Below are positions 36,920 through 44,843 of a stretch of DNA of 64,000 nt, in pieces (within the stretch, counting starts at the first letter, position 1; each line of letters starts with the position of its first letter). The translations under genes and the position numbers were made by a program. The stretch covers positions 1,488,001-1,552,000 of the forward strand of contig NZ_JABTEX010000001.1 of assembly GCF_015711645.1 (NCBI RefSeq). Direction: 5' to 3'. Origin of the DNA: Planomonospora sp. ID82291 (GTDB lineage: Bacteria > Actinomycetota > Actinomycetes > Streptosporangiales > Streptosporangiaceae). The notes beneath the pieces were generated by a model that saw only the letters and a list, made by a program, of their open reading frames with translations, did not search any database and was not told the origin of the DNA.

Positions 36920-37310
36920 ACACCCTCGCCGCGCACTTGATCCACACCATGCACAACAGACGCCGCTGCAGGTGCCGTGGTGCACACCTTACTCAGCCTT
37001 GACACTCATATGCTTCATGATAGGAAACGTAAGTTTTAAGGTGAACTCCACCTACTTGTCCACATCTGGTCACTCTGCTGTGGACATCTCCTGTAGACGG
37101 AGAGCGGCGGATGATCGGAAAAGGACGCGCCGCCTTCCAGCGCTCGGCGTGATTTCCCGTGAAACACGGGGATGCGGTTCCGAGGTGCGGGTCTTCCCCG
37201 GAGGAAGGACAGGGCGCCCTTGGTGACTCTTGCCGTTGACCATCCGCTCCGGAGCCGCTCCACGGGGTCACGTCCGCGTCCGCCCTCCGGCCCGGCCGCA
37301 GGCGCGCGCC
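36920..37310. promoter_or_regulatory. 391-bp gap: promoter of sugar transferase and DnaA-box-like pair
   Basis: No gene is supported here. The segment 36990-37090 is clearly less GC-rich than its neighbours. It holds an exact DnaA-box-like TTGTCCACA at 37056-37064 and, inverted, TGTGGACAT at 37079-37087. A TTGACA lies at 36999-37004 on the plus strand, but no plus-strand gene follows and no convincing -10 is seen. The minus-strand promoter for the sugar transferase must be in this gap. Confidence 0.45.
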
Positions 37311-37661
37311 TCAGTCGTACTCCAGGTCCGGGAGGGCCGACGGCGGCTCGGGACTGCGCCAGACGACGACCGCGGAGTCGTCCGCGGAGTCCACCGCCGC
37401 GCTGAGCCGGTCGACGTCGAAGTCCGGGAGGTAGCGGAGCCGCGCGAGGAACGTGGCGTCCGTCGCCGACCGGGGCACGACGCACCCCTGACCGTCCCGG
37501 TCGAGCAGGATGTACAGGATCTCCGCGTCGTTCTCGCCCGCGATCCGCACCTCGACGACGTCCTCCCATGCGAGGGCGTCGACGCTGCCGTCCGCGTGGT
37601 GACGGGTCACGCCTTCTTCGGTGACGTAGACGTAGGTATCCGGCACTGAGTCGCCGTGCAT
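37311..37661 (-). CDS. Hypothetical protein, 116 aa
   Basis: I do not recognise this family. The ATG at 37661 begins MHGDSVPDTYVYVTEEGVTRHHADGS and gives an acidic soluble protein. Alternating strands (YVYVTEEGV, VVEVRIAGEN, EILYILLDRDGQGCVVP) and a final helix suggest a small beta-barrel, perhaps PH-like. No signal or membrane segment is seen. An upstream in-frame GTG is possible at 37694. The gene stands alone between a sugar transferase and a GntR regulator on the same strand. Confidence 0.6.
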   Translation of the reverse strand: MHGDSVPDTYVYVTEEGVTRHHADGSVDALAWEDVVEVRIAGENDAEILYILLDRDGQGCVVPRSATDATFLARLRYLPDFDVDRLSAAVDSADDSAVVVWRSPEPPSALPDLEYD

Positions 37662-37736
37662 GGCCGCGATTGTGACGACTCCGGGGCTTCCCACGCAATA
37701 GAGCCGCGCGAGCCGGACGGTCGCGGCCGGTTCGGA

Positions 37737-38369
37737 TCACGCCCCGGGGATCGCGCCCCAGCCGTGGTCGAGGTGCGCGACGACCGCCCGGCGGGCGGCC
37801 TCCTCCGGTCCCGCGCCGATCGCGTCGAGCAGATCGCGGTGCTCGGCCACCAGCACGTCCCGGTCGGAATAGGAGTCGCGCAGCCGGACCAGACCCAGCC
37901 GGGTCTCGGCCGCCAGCGCGGTGTAGAGCCGCTCCAGCCGGGGACTGCCCACGGCGACGATCAGGGCCTGGTGCAGCGCCATGTGCTCGGCCACCACATC
38001 GGACCAGGGAGCGTCGCCCGGCAGCGCGGCCATCCGCTCCAGCGCCCCGTCCGCCTCGGCCACCCGCCGCCCGGCCAGCGAGACGGCCGCCAGTTCCTCC
38101 AGCGGGCGCCGGACGAACATCAGGTCGGCCAGGTCCTCACCGGTCACCTCGGCGACCTGGGCGCTGCGATGCCGCTCCCGGCGGAGCAGGCCCTCGTGGA
38201 CCAGGGCGGCCAACGCCTCCCGGACGGTCGGGCGGGCCACCCCGTAGGCGGCCGAGAGCTCCTGTTCGGGCAGGGCCGTACCCGGCGGGATCTCCCCGGA
38301 GAGCACCCGGCGGCGCAGCTCCTCGATGAGCGCGGTGACGGCGGAGACGGGACGCAGGGGGACGGTCAC
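37737..38369 (-). CDS. GntR-family (FadR-type) transcriptional regulator
   Basis: This 210-residue repressor-like protein has an N-terminal winged helix (residues about 8 to 70: LIEELRRRVLSGEIPPGTALPEQELSAAYGVARPTVREAL) and an all-helical FCD ligand domain. The FCD domain has metal-binding-type residues in HMALHQALIVAV, EHRDLLDAIGAG and VVAHLDHGW. It lies nine bases downstream of an EamA transporter gene on the same strand, so the two form an operon. A matching FadR-type operator covers the promoter of that operon at 39274-39284, which implies autoregulation. The ligand, probably the transported compound, is unknown. Confidence 0.92.
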   Translation of the reverse strand: MTVPLRPVSAVTALIEELRRRVLSGEIPPGTALPEQELSAAYGVARPTVREALAALVHEGLLRRERHRSAQVAEVTGEDLADLMFVRRPLEELAAVSLAGRRVAEADGALERMAALPGDAPWSDVVAEHMALHQALIVAVGSPRLERLYTALAAETRLGLVRLRDSYSDRDVLVAEHRDLLDAIGAGPEEAARRAVVAHLDHGWGAIPGA

Positions 38370-38378
38370 ACCGGGAGC

Positions 38379-39266
38379 CTATTGCCAGGGCTCCGGCCCG
38401 GCGGCCCGGACGCCGCCGGCGCGCACGCCGTCGGGGAGGGCCGCGGCGACCAGGCCGGCCCCGAGCAGCAGCAGCCCGGCGGCCGAGACCGGGGTCAGCC
38501 GCTCGCCGAGGACGGCGACGCCGAGCAGGGCGGCGACGGCGGGCTCGGCCAGGGCCAGGGTGGCCGCGGTCGCCACCGGGGTGGTGCGCAGGCCCCTGCC
38601 GTACAGGACGTAGGCCAGGGCGGTGGTGGCGCAGCCGAGGTAGAGCGCGGCGAGCAGGCCGCGCGGCTCGGCGAGCCAGCCGGCGCCCGTCCAGAGCAGG
38701 ACCGGGAGCATGACCAGCCCCGCACCGCCGAAGAGCACGCCCATGACCGCGTCCGAGGAGGCGCCCGCCCCGATCACCCGGGCCGCCGCCACCGCGTAGA
38801 ACGCGTAGAGCAGCCCGCCCAGGAGCGCGAGCAGGACCCCGTCCGCCCGGACCTGCCCTCCCCCGCCGGTGAGCACCGCGCAGCCCGCGACCGCCGCCGC
38901 GGTCGCCCCGGCCCAGCGCCGGGTGGGGGGCACCCGGTCCAGCGCCCAGGAGAGCAGGCCGGTGAAGACCGGTCCGCTGCCGATGGCGACCACCGTGCCG
39001 ACGGCCACACCGGTCCGGCTGATCGCGGCGAAATAGCAGAGCTGGTAGGCGGCCACCCCCAGCGCGGCGGCCGGGAGCAGACCGCGGCGGGGCAGCGCCC
39101 GTACGGCGGAGCGGCCCCCCGCGACGGCGGCGATGGCGGTCAGCACCAGGCCGCCCACCACCAGCCGGGCGGCCGCCACGGAGACCGGGTCCACCCCGGA
39201 GACGAGCAGTCCGGCGGTTCCCGCGGTGCCCCAGAGCACGGCGGCGCCGAGAACGGCGAGCTTCAT
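38379..39266 (-). CDS. EamA/DMT-family transporter
   Basis: This is a ten-helix drug/metabolite transporter of 295 residues made of two EamA repeats. ATG 39266 gives MKLAVLGAAVLWGTAGTAGLL, the usual start of the family; a TTG 18 bases upstream is in frame but lies inside the operator. Typical features are the first helix with G-T-A-G, PAALGVAAYQLCYFAAISRTGVAVGTVVAIGSGPV in the first repeat, and PVATAATLALAEPAVAALLGVAVLGERLTP in the second. It probably exports an amino acid or metabolite. It is cotranscribed with the GntR gene. Confidence 0.92.
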   Translation of the reverse strand: MKLAVLGAAVLWGTAGTAGLLVSGVDPVSVAAARLVVGGLVLTAIAAVAGGRSAVRALPRRGLLPAAALGVAAYQLCYFAAISRTGVAVGTVVAIGSGPVFTGLLSWALDRVPPTRRWAGATAAAVAGCAVLTGGGGQVRADGVLLALLGGLLYAFYAVAAARVIGAGASSDAVMGVLFGGAGLVMLPVLLWTGAGWLAEPRGLLAALYLGCATTALAYVLYGRGLRTTPVATAATLALAEPAVAALLGVAVLGERLTPVSAAGLLLLGAGLVAAALPDGVRAGGVRAAGPEPWQ

Positions 39267-39273
39267 GGCGATA

Positions 39274-39293
39274 TTGTCAGACAACCAGACAAC
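39274..39293. promoter_or_regulatory. FadR-type operator in the EamA-GntR promoter
   Basis: TTGTCAGACAA (39274-39284) is a perfect 5+1+5 palindrome fitting the FadR-subfamily consensus TNGTNNNACNA. Its right half CAGACAAC is repeated directly at 39286-39293. It sits 8 bases upstream of the transporter start codon, over the expected promoter, so the adjacent GntR protein would repress its own operon. Confidence 0.7.
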
Positions 39294-39472
39294 TAAAGTC
39301 CAATCGTCCGCGGTCCGGCCGAAGGCGGTCGGCCTCCCCCCGTTTCCGCCGAATGCGAGGGGGTAGCTTCACCCGCGTGGGACTCCGGGCCACGGGCGCC
39401 GGAGACCACGGCGCTCCCACCGGCGACCTCGTCACCGGTCCTTCGTCATCGACACCCGCGGAGGTGGCCCCG

Positions 39473-39832
39473 TTGTCCAGGGGAACGTTCGAAGAAGGCG
39501 CCGAAGCCGTCTTCCGGCAGAAGATCGGCACCGCCACGCCGCACCGGCTGGACGGCTCGGAGATCACCACCTCGGCCGAGGCCATGACCGCCATCGCCGA
39601 GGCGCTGTCGTTCCCCGACACCTTCGGCAACAACCTCGACGCGCTGTACGACTGCCTGACCGACCTGTCCTGGCTGCCGCCCGGCGAGCACGCGCTCGTC
39701 TGGGCGAAGACCGCGGTCCTGCGGGACGCCGACCGCCCCGCCTACGACGCGATCCGGACCGCGCTCTCGGAGGCCGTGACCGACGACACCCCGGAGAAGG
39801 CCTTCCTCTCCGTCTTCCTGCTGACCGACTGA
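39473..39832 (+). CDS. Barstar-family RNase inhibitor
   Basis: This is a predicted inhibitor of a barnase-type RNase. The TTG at 39473 follows GCGGAGG at eight bases and gives 119 residues; GTG at 39464 is an alternative. The barstar core is clear: an N-terminal strand with HRLDGSEITTSAEAMTAIAEALSFPDTFGNNLDALYDCLTDL, where the FGNNLDALYDCL helix is the inhibitor site, and a C-terminal FLSVFLL strand. No barnase gene is visible nearby, so it may be an orphan immunity protein. The 3' end overlaps a convergent gene by 91 bases. Confidence 0.85.
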   Translation: MSRGTFEEGAEAVFRQKIGTATPHRLDGSEITTSAEAMTAIAEALSFPDTFGNNLDALYDCLTDLSWLPPGEHALVWAKTAVLRDADRPAYDAIRTALSEAVTDDTPEKAFLSVFLLTD

Positions 39833-40083
39833 GCGGTCGCCGCGCAGTGGGCGCAGAAGGCGCCCTCCCGGCCCGCACGACAGGTGCAGGACCACCGCAG
39901 GACCCCGTCGGCCGACTGGAAGTCCACACACGCGGCGTCGTCGTCCACCTCGGCGGTCACCCGCAGCGGACCGAACCTGACCAGCTGCACCGCTCCCGAC
40001 CGTTCGAGTTCGTCGCCCCTGGCCAGTACGGCCTGCGCCGCCCGGGCCAGCTGCGCCGCGGCCAGTTCCGCCATCCCCGTCAT
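39742..40083 (-). CDS. SWIM zinc-finger protein, 113 aa
   Basis: This is a small soluble protein with one SWIM motif: WSCTCRAGREGAFCAHCAA near residue 64 carries the CxC...CxH zinc ligands. The N-terminal half (MTGMAELAAAQLARAAQAVLARGDEL) is helical. The ATG at 40083 follows GGGGAGG. SWIM domains bind nucleic acids or proteins; no specific role can be given. The last 30 residues are encoded opposite the barstar 3' end, an unusually long convergent overlap, so the two transcripts could interfere. Confidence 0.75.
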   Translation of the reverse strand: MTGMAELAAAQLARAAQAVLARGDELERSGAVQLVRFGPLRVTAEVDDDAACVDFQSADGVLRWSCTCRAGREGAFCAHCAATAQSVSRKTERKAFSGVSSVTASESAVRIAS

Positions 40084-40160
40084 GGGCGCCTCCCCTGATC
40101 CTCAGGAAAGACGTGCCCGCGATGCCGGGGGTTCCGCATTACCGCGAGGACACAGAACTT

Positions 40161-40267
40161 TTCTTCTCCCGGTCTTCTCCCGGTCCCCCCCCTGGCCTTC
40201 TCCCGGCCCCTCCCTGGCCTTCTCCCGGCCCCTCCCTGGCCTTCTCCCGGTCTTCTCCCGGTCTTCC
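40161..40267. repeat. Tandem repeat region upstream of Cvn-like kinase
   Basis: Imperfect tandem units of about 22 bases with the core CTCCCTGGCCTTCTCCCGG, flanked by shorter CTTCTCCCGGT units, fill the gap upstream of the sensor kinase gene. The strand is strongly pyrimidine-biased. No gene spans it. It may affect promoter structure but shows no defined motif. Confidence 0.85.
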
Positions 40268-40368
40268 CGCGCGGCCGGAGAAGCGGGTCGTGCGTCCCTG
40301 GCCGCGCGTGCTTCACATTGCTACAGTTTCGCCACCGTTAACCGCGCATATCCACAATGCGAGGTATT

Positions 40369-42612
40369 GTGACCCGCCGCACCTACTCGATCAAGACGAA
40401 GATCTTCACTCTGCTCCTCGTCCCCCTCGTCTCCCTCGTGACGATCTGGGGTTTTGCGGCGGCGATCACCCTGCGGAGCGGCCAGGAGCTCCTCATCGTC
40501 CGCACGATCCACGAACACGTGACGCTTCCCACCCGCGCGTTCAGCACCGCCCTCCAGCACGAGCGGTTGCTGTCCCTGACCTTCCTGGGCGACCCGACCG
40601 CCTCCCGTTCCGCCCTGGACGCCCAGCGGGCCAAGACCGACGCGGCGCGGGAGGAGCTCGACCGGATGTCCGCGGAGGGCGGAGCGGACGTCCCCGGTCC
40701 CCTCCAGGAGCGGGTGGTCCGGCTGCTGAGCGCGGCGGACCGGCTCACCGAGGTCCGCAGCGGCGTCGACACCCGCTCCGCCGGCCGGCTGCGGACCCTC
40801 GACGCCTACAGCGAGGTCGTCCAGCTGGCCTTCGACGTCTACGAGAAGCTCCGGATCTCCGCCGACATCGACCTGGTCGACCAGGTGCGGGCCGCCACCG
40901 TGGTCGGGCGGAGCCGCGAGATGCTGAGCCGGCAGGCCGCGATCATCTCCGGGGTCGTCTCCGCCCGGGCCATCGACGCGCAGGAACGCGCGCGGTTCAC
41001 CGAGCTGACCACCGGCCGCAGGCTGCTCTACTCCATCGGCGTCGAGCAGCTCGACGGGGAGTTCCAGACGTCCTACGCGCGGCTGGCGGCCTCCCCCGCC
41101 TCCTCCGCCTTCGAGCGCGTCGAGAACGCCTTCGGGACCGCGGTCCGGCCCGAAGCCTCCTGGGCGACGGCCGCCGTCGCCCTCTCCGAGACCCTCGACC
41201 GGTTGGCCGGCGACGTCAGCCAGCGCATCACCGACCGCGCCGAGCCGCTGGCCGTCGGGATCCTCGTCCGGATCGGCGTCGCCGGAGGGCTCGGCCTGGT
41301 CGCGGTCGCCGCCTCGATCTTCGTCTCGGTGCGCTTCGGCCGCCGGATCGGCTCCGAGCTCGTCGGCCTCCAGCAGGCGGCCCTCGACCTGGCGGACCGG
41401 CGCCTGCCCGACGTGGTCGCACGGCTGCGCAAGGGCGAGGACGTCTGCCCGGTCTCCGAGTCCCCCGCGCCGCACCACGGCACCACCACCGAGATCGTGA
41501 GCGTCGGCGAGGCGTTCTCCTCGGTGCAGCGCACGGCCGTCGAGGCCGCCGTCGGCCAGGCCGAGATGCGCAAGGGCGTCGGCAAGGTCTTCGTCAACCT
41601 GGCCAGGCGCAGCCAGTCGCTCCTGCACCGGCAGCTCGCCATGCTGGAGACGATGGAGCGGCGGGCCACCGACCCGGAGACCCTGGAGGACCTGTTCGCC
41701 CTCGACCACCTGACCACCCGCATGCGGCGGCACTCCGAAGGACTGATCATCCTGTCCGGCTCGGTGCCCGGCCGCGGCTGGCGGACGCCGGTCGCGATCT
41801 ACGACGTGGTCCGCGCCGCCGTCGAGGAGGTCGAGGACTACCGTCGCGTCACGGTCGAGGTGCCGCACGGTCCTGCGCTCGCCGGCACGGTCGTCACCGA
41901 CGTCGTCCACCTGATCGCCGAACTGGTGGAGAACGCCACGATCTTCTCGCCGCCGAACACCCCGGTGCTCGTGCAGGGCGAGCCGGCCGCCCGGGGATAC
42001 GCGATCGAGGTCGAGGACCGCGGCCTCGGCATGACCTCGGAGGAGATGGCCCAGCTCAACGAGCGCCTGGCGCACCCACCGGAGTTCGACCTGGCCGACA
42101 GCGACCGGCTCGGCCTGTTCGTCGTCGGCAGACTCGCCGCCCGCCACGGCATCCGCGTCTCCCTGCGCCCGTCGCCGTTCGGCGGCACCACCGCGATCGT
42201 GCTCGTCCCGGATGAGCTGGTCGCCGAGATGCCGGAGTCGCCCGCCGACCGGCCGCTCCAGGCGGTCGCCCAGCCGGTCGCCCCGCCGGTCCAGGCCGAG
42301 CGGATGGAACGAGACGAACGGGATGAACGGGCCGGGCGGGCCGAACCGGTTCAGGCCGGTCAGGCCGGTCAGGCCGGTCAGGCCGGTCAGGCCGGTCAGG
42401 CCGGTCAAGGCACCGTCACGGAGAAGGGGCTGCCCAAACGCGTCCGGCGCACCGCGCCCGGGCGGATCCCCCCGCGGCAGGCCGCACCCGACGGCGCGCC
42501 GCAGCGGCCACGGCACCCGGAGGGCGACGGACCACCGGCCGCGCCGAGCCGTGTCCTGACGTCGTTCCGCGAAGGATGGCGCCGCGCCGAGCAGGAGGAC
42601 GAGGGGAAATGA
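40369..42612 (+). CDS. Nitrate/nitrite-sensing-domain histidine kinase, CvnA-like
   Basis: This membrane sensor of 747 residues resembles the kinase of actinomycete conservons. A transmembrane helix lies near residues 12 to 34. An extracellular helical NIT domain follows (about 40 to 290), then a second helix (VGILVRIGVAGGLGLVAVAASIFVSV) and a cytoplasmic kinase core. The core contains LFALDHLTTRMRRHSEGLIIL (likely H-box), HLIAELVENATIFSPP (N-box) and EVEDRGLGMTSEEM (G1-box). The tail has six QAG repeats and is basic. The GTG at 40369 follows GAGG; ATG 40357 is an alternative. It overlaps the next gene by four bases. Confidence 0.87.
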   Translation: MTRRTYSIKTKIFTLLLVPLVSLVTIWGFAAAITLRSGQELLIVRTIHEHVTLPTRAFSTALQHERLLSLTFLGDPTASRSALDAQRAKTDAAREELDRMSAEGGADVPGPLQERVVRLLSAADRLTEVRSGVDTRSAGRLRTLDAYSEVVQLAFDVYEKLRISADIDLVDQVRAATVVGRSREMLSRQAAIISGVVSARAIDAQERARFTELTTGRRLLYSIGVEQLDGEFQTSYARLAASPASSAFERVENAFGTAVRPEASWATAAVALSETLDRLAGDVSQRITDRAEPLAVGILVRIGVAGGLGLVAVAASIFVSVRFGRRIGSELVGLQQAALDLADRRLPDVVARLRKGEDVCPVSESPAPHHGTTTEIVSVGEAFSSVQRTAVEAAVGQAEMRKGVGKVFVNLARRSQSLLHRQLAMLETMERRATDPETLEDLFALDHLTTRMRRHSEGLIILSGSVPGRGWRTPVAIYDVVRAAVEEVEDYRRVTVEVPHGPALAGTVVTDVVHLIAELVENATIFSPPNTPVLVQGEPAARGYAIEVEDRGLGMTSEEMAQLNERLAHPPEFDLADSDRLGLFVVGRLAARHGIRVSLRPSPFGGTTAIVLVPDELVAEMPESPADRPLQAVAQPVAPPVQAERMERDERDERAGRAEPVQAGQAGQAGQAGQAGQAGQGTVTEKGLPKRVRRTAPGRIPPRQAAPDGAPQRPRHPEGDGPPAAPSRVLTSFREGWRRAEQEDEGK
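42352..42405 (+). repeat. Six 9-bp tandem repeats in kinase tail
   Basis: CAGGCCGGT is repeated six times in frame and encodes QAG repeats in the cytoplasmic tail of the sensor kinase. The perfection of the copies suggests slippage and probable length variation between strains. Confidence 0.95.
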
Positions 42613-42962
42613 CGGAGCGCTGGCTCGACCAGGACGCCGGACCGATCATCCGCCCCTACACGGTGACCAGGGGACGGACCCGCCCGACCGGAGCCCGGTT
42701 CGACCTGATCGCCACGGTCTCGGCGACCGGCTCCGCGACCCCCGGCCTCTCGCCGGAGCACCGCAGGGTCCTGGCCGCCTGCCGGCGACCGGTCTCGGTG
42801 GCCGAGCTGGCCTCCGGCACCGGCCTGGCCGTCGGCGTCGTCGGCGTCCTCCTCGGGGACCTGCGCGACGCCGGGCTGGTGACCGTACGGACCTCGTCGG
42901 GCGGGGCGACGCCGCGGGCGGACCTCCTCCGCGACGTCCTGGCCGGGCTGAGGGCCCTCTGA
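42609..42962 (+). CDS. DUF742 protein (CvnC-like)
   Basis: This 117-residue soluble protein matches the conservon C component. It begins MTERWLDQDAGPIIRPYTVTRGRT and has a winged-helix-like core (LSPEHRRVLAACRRPVSVAELASGTGLAVGVVGVLLGDLRDAGLVTV) typical of DUF742. It starts within an ATGA overlap with the CvnA-like kinase gene. In full conservons CvnB (roadblock/LC7) lies between A and C, and CvnD (GTPase) follows; both are missing here, so this is a two-gene remnant or a minimal variant. Confidence 0.87.
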   Translation: MTERWLDQDAGPIIRPYTVTRGRTRPTGARFDLIATVSATGSATPGLSPEHRRVLAACRRPVSVAELASGTGLAVGVVGVLLGDLRDAGLVTVRTSSGGATPRADLLRDVLAGLRAL

Positions 42963-42992
42963 GCCGCCCCCGCGCCGGGAGGCGGCCGACGC

Positions 42993-43484
42993 TCAGTCCG
43001 TGGCCAGCCGGGCGTGCCGCTCCACGTCATGGCGCTCGTCCCCGTACCTGAGCTTGGCCCGCTCGATCCCCTCCACCGCGAACCCCGCCCGCACGGCCAC
43101 CGCGCAGGAGGCGGGGTTGTCCAGCCGGTGCCCCAGTTCGAGGCGGAACAGCCCGCGCTCCGTGAACGCCCACGCGGCCAGCGCCGCCGCCGCCGCGGCG
43201 GCGACGCCCCGGCCCCGGGCGTGCGGCGCGGTCCAGTAGGAGAGCCACCCCGTGTCGTGGGCGTCGATGCCGCTCACCGCGACGTTCCCGACGACCTCGC
43301 CGTCCACCGTGACGGCGAAGGCCTGCGCGTCGTCCCGGAAACCCCAGAACCCCATCCACTCCAGCGCCGCCCGGGGTGTGTCGATCGGCCGGGCCGCCTC
43401 CCGGGCCATGTCCGGCGCGGCGAAGGCCGCGAGCACGACGGGCACGTCATCGGGGTGCCAGCCCCTCAATCTCACCTCGACCAC
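42993..43484 (-). CDS. GNAT N-acetyltransferase (RimJ/RimL-like)
   Basis: This 163-residue acetyltransferase starts at GTG 43484 (VVEVRLRGWHPDDVP). The acetyl-CoA loop is visible as YWTAPHARGRGVAAAAAAALAAWAF near residue 88, followed by LFRLELGHRLDNPASCAVAVRAGF, which is typical of RimJ/RimL-type enzymes acting on amino groups of proteins or small molecules. The start has no clear ribosome binding site, so translation may be weak or leaderless. It is convergent with the CvnC-like gene and divergent from the next GNAT. Confidence 0.85.
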   Translation of the reverse strand: MVEVRLRGWHPDDVPVVLAAFAAPDMAREAARPIDTPRAALEWMGFWGFRDDAQAFAVTVDGEVVGNVAVSGIDAHDTGWLSYWTAPHARGRGVAAAAAAALAAWAFTERGLFRLELGHRLDNPASCAVAVRAGFAVEGIERAKLRYGDERHDVERHARLATD

Positions 43485-43570
43485 GGGGACCGTCCGATCG
43501 GCGACAGAGCAGAATGATGTTCGAGCCGATCTTCTCACATCCCGTCCTTCTCGCACCCCGCCCCATCTTG

Positions 43571-43584
43571 TGAGAGCGCTCCCA
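43571..43584. promoter_or_regulatory. LacI/CebR-type operator upstream of GNAT gene
   Basis: TGAGAGCGCTCCCA differs at one base from TGGGAGCGCTCCCA, the operator recognised by CebR and related actinobacterial LacI-family sugar regulators. It ends 11 bases before the ATG of the plus-strand GNAT gene. No LacI-family gene is in the window, so the repressor would act from elsewhere. Confidence 0.6.
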
Positions 43585-43595
43585 CGCGTCGCATC

Positions 43596-44261
43596 ATGGA
43601 CTCCATGACGACTGTCCGGCCGTACCGGCCCGATGACCGTACCGCCCTCTACGACATCTGCGTGCGCACCGCCCACGAGGGCGGCGACTCACGGCACATC
43701 TACCCCGACCTGGACCTGATGCCGAGCATCTTCGCAGCTCCTTACGCCGAACTGGAGCCCGACCTGACCTTCGTCCTCGACGACGGACAGCGCGCGGTCG
43801 GCTACGTCCTGGGCACCGCCGACACCCCCGCCTTCGTCGACGCCTACCGGTCCTCCTGGCTGCCCCGACTGAGAGAGCGCTTCCCCGCCCTGGACGGGCC
43901 GCCGTCCACGCCGAGCGAGGTGATGATCGACCTGATGTACCGCCCGGAGCGGATGATCGTGCCCGAACTGGCCGGGCACCCGGCGCACCTGCACATCGAC
44001 CTGCTCCCGGACCATCAGCGCAAGGGCCACGGGCGCGCGCTCATGAACGCCTTCCTCGACGCGCTGCACCGCAAGGGCGTCGGGTACGTCCACCTCGGCA
44101 TGGTCACCGCCAACACCGCGGCCCGCGCCTTCTACGACCGGCTCGGCTTCTACGAGATCCCGGTCGCCGACGCCGGACCGCTCACCTACCTCGGCCGGCG
44201 GACGGACCGGAACCGGGGGGTCAGCGGACCGCCAGCCTCGCCAGGCCCGGGTAGTCGGTGA
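43596..44261 (+). CDS. GNAT acetyltransferase (OGA-like acetyltransferase type)
   Basis: This 221-residue protein begins MDSMTTVRPYRPDDRTALYDICVRT. It has the acetyl-CoA motif HLHIDLLPDHQRKGHGRALMNAFLDAL near residue 130 and VTANTAARAFYDRLGFYEIP near 170. The combination HEGGDSRHIYPDLDLMPSIFAAPYAELEPDLTFVL resembles the acetyltransferase-like domain found with O-GlcNAcases. The substrate is unknown. A sugar-type operator overlaps its probable promoter, which supports a link to sugar metabolism. ATG 43605 is an alternative start. The 3' end overlaps the convergent DUF1089 gene by 41 bases. Confidence 0.85.
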   Translation: MDSMTTVRPYRPDDRTALYDICVRTAHEGGDSRHIYPDLDLMPSIFAAPYAELEPDLTFVLDDGQRAVGYVLGTADTPAFVDAYRSSWLPRLRERFPALDGPPSTPSEVMIDLMYRPERMIVPELAGHPAHLHIDLLPDHQRKGHGRALMNAFLDALHRKGVGYVHLGMVTANTAARAFYDRLGFYEIPVADAGPLTYLGRRTDRNRGVSGPPASPGPGSR

Positions 44262-44793
44262 CGATGCCGTCCGCGTCGCAGACGAGGTCGGCGCTGAAGC
44301 CCTCGCTCTCGTAGCGCACCGCGTCCGGTCCGAGGTGCGTGTAGCTCTGCGGGTGGTGGACCACGTGCAGGTGGGGGACCCGGACCAGGGCCATCACGAA
44401 GCCCATCCGGCCCTGGCTCCGCAGCAGGCCGTGGCGGAGCACGGGCATCGTGTTGGTCAGCGGGGACAGGGCCAGATCGCAGTCGAGCGCGTCGTTCAGG
44501 CCCGTCACGTCCCCGCCCGGTTCGGGCCCGTCGAGCTCGCCCTCGCACTTGGTCTCGCACGACCAGATCCCGTCGGTGCCGCGCCGCAGGTCGAGCGCGC
44601 GCGCCCAGCCCGCGCCGTGCGCCCGCACGGTCAGCAGCTCGGTCACGTAATCGGCCGAGGTGCGAAGGGAGTACTCCAGGCGGTAGGGCACCGGATCCGT
44701 CCCGATCGCCACCCCCACCGCCGTCAGCCCCGACGAGAGGTCCACCTCGGCGTACTCGGCCCCCTCGTCCTTCATCCACACGAGCCCGCGCAT
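44221..44793 (-). CDS. DUF1089 family (putative glycolipid-binding) protein
   Basis: This 190-residue cytosolic protein begins MRGLVWMKDEGAEYAEVDLS after a GGAAGGAG site. It shows strand-rich sequence with LDLRRGTDGIWSCETKCEGELDGP and DLALSPLTNTMPVLRHGL, which fits the DUF1089 family, annotated from structure as possibly glycolipid-binding. No catalytic motif is evident. No signal peptide is present, so a cytoplasmic role is likely. Confidence 0.75.
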   Translation of the reverse strand: MRGLVWMKDEGAEYAEVDLSSGLTAVGVAIGTDPVPYRLEYSLRTSADYVTELLTVRAHGAGWARALDLRRGTDGIWSCETKCEGELDGPEPGGDVTGLNDALDCDLALSPLTNTMPVLRHGLLRSQGRMGFVMALVRVPHLHVVHHPQSYTHLGPDAVRYESEGFSADLVCDADGIVTDYPGLARLAVR

Positions 44794-44843
44794 CGCGCTC
44801 TCCTTCCCGCAGAGCCCCCAGCTCCTCCGTGCCCCGCAGAACC

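Noticed and set aside
36999-37030. Plus-strand sigma-70-type promoter (TTGACA)
   Set aside because: The -10 match is poor and no plus-strand gene follows.
36783-37226. A 147-codon plus-strand ORF over the sugar transferase start and gap
   Set aside because: No family resemblance, no ribosome binding site and it overlaps a certain gene on the opposite strand for a third of its length.
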